From: Sacculina carcini
Taxonomy: Eukaryota > Arthropoda > Thecostraca > Sacculinidae
Assembly: GCA_916048095.2 (NCBI GenBank)
Contig: OU696578.1
Coordinates: forward strand, 7,351,545 to 7,415,544
Direction: 5' to 3'
DNA length: 64,000 nucleotides
Shown here: positions 52,101 to 55,100 of the stretch, piece by piece
Layout of the letters: each line of letters opens with the position of its first letter
How positions within the stretch are numbered: position 1 is the first letter of the stretch
Notes under the pieces: model-generated
The model's database searches: none
What the model was told of the DNA's origin: nothing
Seen by the model: the letters and a program-made list of their open reading frames with translations, nothing else
Program-made: the position numbers and the translations under genes

Positions 52101-55100
52101 TTTTAATGATGTGGATGTTTGAAATAATTTGTCAGCAGAAGAAATCAAAGTCATTGAGTAATAATGTGTGTTTTTTAAAAGAAACCATGTTTTTATGAAA
52201 AAATGCAATGATGTTTTTCAAACTGGTTTTAAATTCGTTTTATTAATGTACAGATTCAGAAGATGTTGACAGCAGAACAAGACAAGTTAATTGGTTGGTC
52301 AAATGTATTTTTGACAAACGTTTATTTAAACTAACGCTTTTTTAATGAAACAATGTTTTCTAAAACAATTTCTATGTAAGATAGATTTGATTAATGTATA
52401 TTCGAATACCTTTTATATAGCAAGTAGCCTGCTGGTATAAGCGGCTGGTTAAACCACTTGATTTAAACTGATTTTTTAAACCATGTTTTTTTTCAAAATA
52501 ATTTTTTTGCAAATAATTTTTTTGTCAGATCAAGGAAAGTTGAGCCAAATTAATTGTTTTATTATTAGTAACCTGTTTTTAGAATTGGTTTTATGGATGA
52601 TGGTTTCTTTGATGTAGTTATTTGTGTTCAAATACCTTTTTGTACATTAAATATATTTCCTCAGTCTTTTTTTCCTACACGAAAATATTGCCCGTTTTCT
52701 GGTCAGGATTGCCACTCTGATCAATGCGACCCGCTTTTATTCGTAGTCTCATTAGGGACACTAAGTTTGTGTGTATATTTGTAGTCTTTGTGTAAATATT
52801 TGCAGTGTTTGTACTGTTATTGATCATTTATTGAAAATAATTGATCTGCTGAATGAAATGATGAAACATCTTATAATCAACATAGTTCATTTGTGGTAGG
52901 AAAAAGGTAATATGTACAAAATAAAAAATAAATATGCCACCTGTTGTTTTTTTTAAAACAGTTTCAGATTTTAGCATAAAAAACGGTTCTCAAACCCAGC
53001 TTTCTTACACAATGATTAACTCAATCATTGAATGCAAAACTGTAGTGTACATAGAAGTGCCGCACAGTACCGTGCAAACAATGATATTAGGGCTTTCAGA
53101 CACATTATTACAATTATATTGGGCATATTTAATGATAATTCAATTTGATAGGGTCACTACTAGCATGAATAACTCATGTGTTGATAAAAAATCATTCATT
53201 TAACATCCCAAGTATATCATTTCCATAATTTGAATTGTTTGCATAACTCTACAAAAAACAAAAAACTCTTTTGGCAAAAAAACCGTCGTTTTTTTTAGGT
53301 CGCATCTCTAATCAAGACACGAGAAAAACACGAAAAATATGCTCCAATAAACTATTCCTACAATATTTTAATCCTAACATCTGAAAAAAATTTACTCATA
53401 TAATCACACATTAATTTCAAATTATTTTAATAATTTACTAAATTGTAGTAATACTGATTTATTAATTTATTTATAATTAATCTTCTCTTCTCTCTTACAA
53501 ATATAGAGCAGAAAACACTTCATTATAAAACCTGCACTTCGTGTGAGACAAATTGTCACGAAGAGACAGGATAAGCTCCGACAACAGCAAATGTACCACA
53601 AAACGGCAAAGCTCGGCGCAATGGCAAACAGTGCCGACATTACCGCGTGCTTCAGTATGGCGGAAGCTCTTATGTAGCGAACGCTCAAATTGAACTTGAA
53701 AAATGGAAATTTTCAAGCACTGAGTGCAATTCGCATCAATACACGAGAAAACACGAAAAATATGCTCCAATAAACTATTCCTACAACAACTGAAAAAATT
53801 AACTCATATACTCACACATTAATTTCAAATTATTTTAATAACTTATTAAATTGTAGTCATAAGTACTTATTTATTAATTGAATTTAATAATTAATTAATT
53901 AATTCCTGAGCGTTCGGGCAAATATTTTTGCAAGCAGACGCGAATATCGGGCAACATCTGGTAACACGAGACGAACCGTGCGCACTTGCACCTGAAACCG
54001 AATCTGACCGACCTTGTCGGGTGGCTGCGGCCGTAGAAGCGGTGTTCCAGCATGAGACAGACTGCGCCGTGTTGGCGAGCATATTGCAGCCACGAGCCGA
54101 CCGTCATCCAGACAGGATCGGCCGTGCCTTCACCGCCGATCATCAAAAACAACGGCCCGCCCTCGCGCTCAAACTCGGCGTTCACAAAATATCGCTGACA
54201 CGCGCACACAAAAATTATGGAAATATAAGCAAATTTCCATAGTTGAGAAACAGCAACATGTATTTTTAGCTACAACATGCATTTGGCTCAAACATTCACA
54301 AAACTAGATTAATTGTAAAATATAACATATGTCGCAGTGAATTGTTTTTGCCATTAGAAAAAATATGTACATCACGCATAATTAAACGCTTCGTAAGCAT
54401 CGGATTAAAGCAGCAATGATATACTACAAAAATACTTAATTTTAAATTTTATTATAAATTGTTACTATATTTATATATAATACTACTCATTTATATAATA
54501 AAAAACAGTAATATCAAAAAGGACAAATAAAAACGTATTAAAAATCAAGCTAAAATATAGCAGCATACACTTTCCTCTATGGGGCATCAATGAATGCGAC
54601 AAATGTCAGTCTTTAGGGAGATGTCCCGGTTTTTTTCAAACCCTGGTCTCAAGGTTGCAAGGTTGGATTGCAATTGACAAATGATTGATGCCACTTCACT
54701 GCAAGGACAGAGGACACCATAACACGACGCTCATCAACAACACAACAACACATTATTAGACAACAGCGGGTGAAAAACGTATAGGAGATTGGTATTTGTC
54801 GGAACGTAGAAACCGCCTCAAAACCGTGTTTCACATGCTCTCCACCGTGATTAAATAGGTATTAGGTATTCGACATAATTGATGCTTTAAGCCATTACCT
54901 CCCGGTGATCTCATGTGATCACTTAAAAATTATCATATTTCCTAGTTTACTGTGTATATTAACACGTATTTCATCATCAGGCTATATTGATTTGGAATAT
55001 TTCGTTGATATCTACACAATATTATTACAAATTTTGATTTAAATTGATATACAATCCTGAAAATATTTCGGTTTTAGTACCAAGTAAAATTATGGGGGGT

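Larger units (their letters stand above)
11810..54012 (-). other. S28 intron 2 (42.2 kb), host of the secreted-protein array
   Basis: Defined by the exon 2 donor (54012) and exon 3 acceptor (11810). The phases of the flanking exons fit exactly (phase 2 to phase 2). It holds the CsRn1-like element, six array units on the opposite strand, the Tc1-group/hAT nest, the intact LTR element and the tandem repeat at 51.6-53.9 kb. Confidence 0.88.

Noticed and set aside
52934-53203. 89-residue ORF inside the 1.5-kb hAT element
   Set aside because: No transposase motif; AT-rich chance frame.
53928-54242. 104-residue plus ORF over S28 exon 2 (and 55676-55900 over exon 1, 11554-11982 over exon 3)
   Set aside because: Antisense shadows of true exons.
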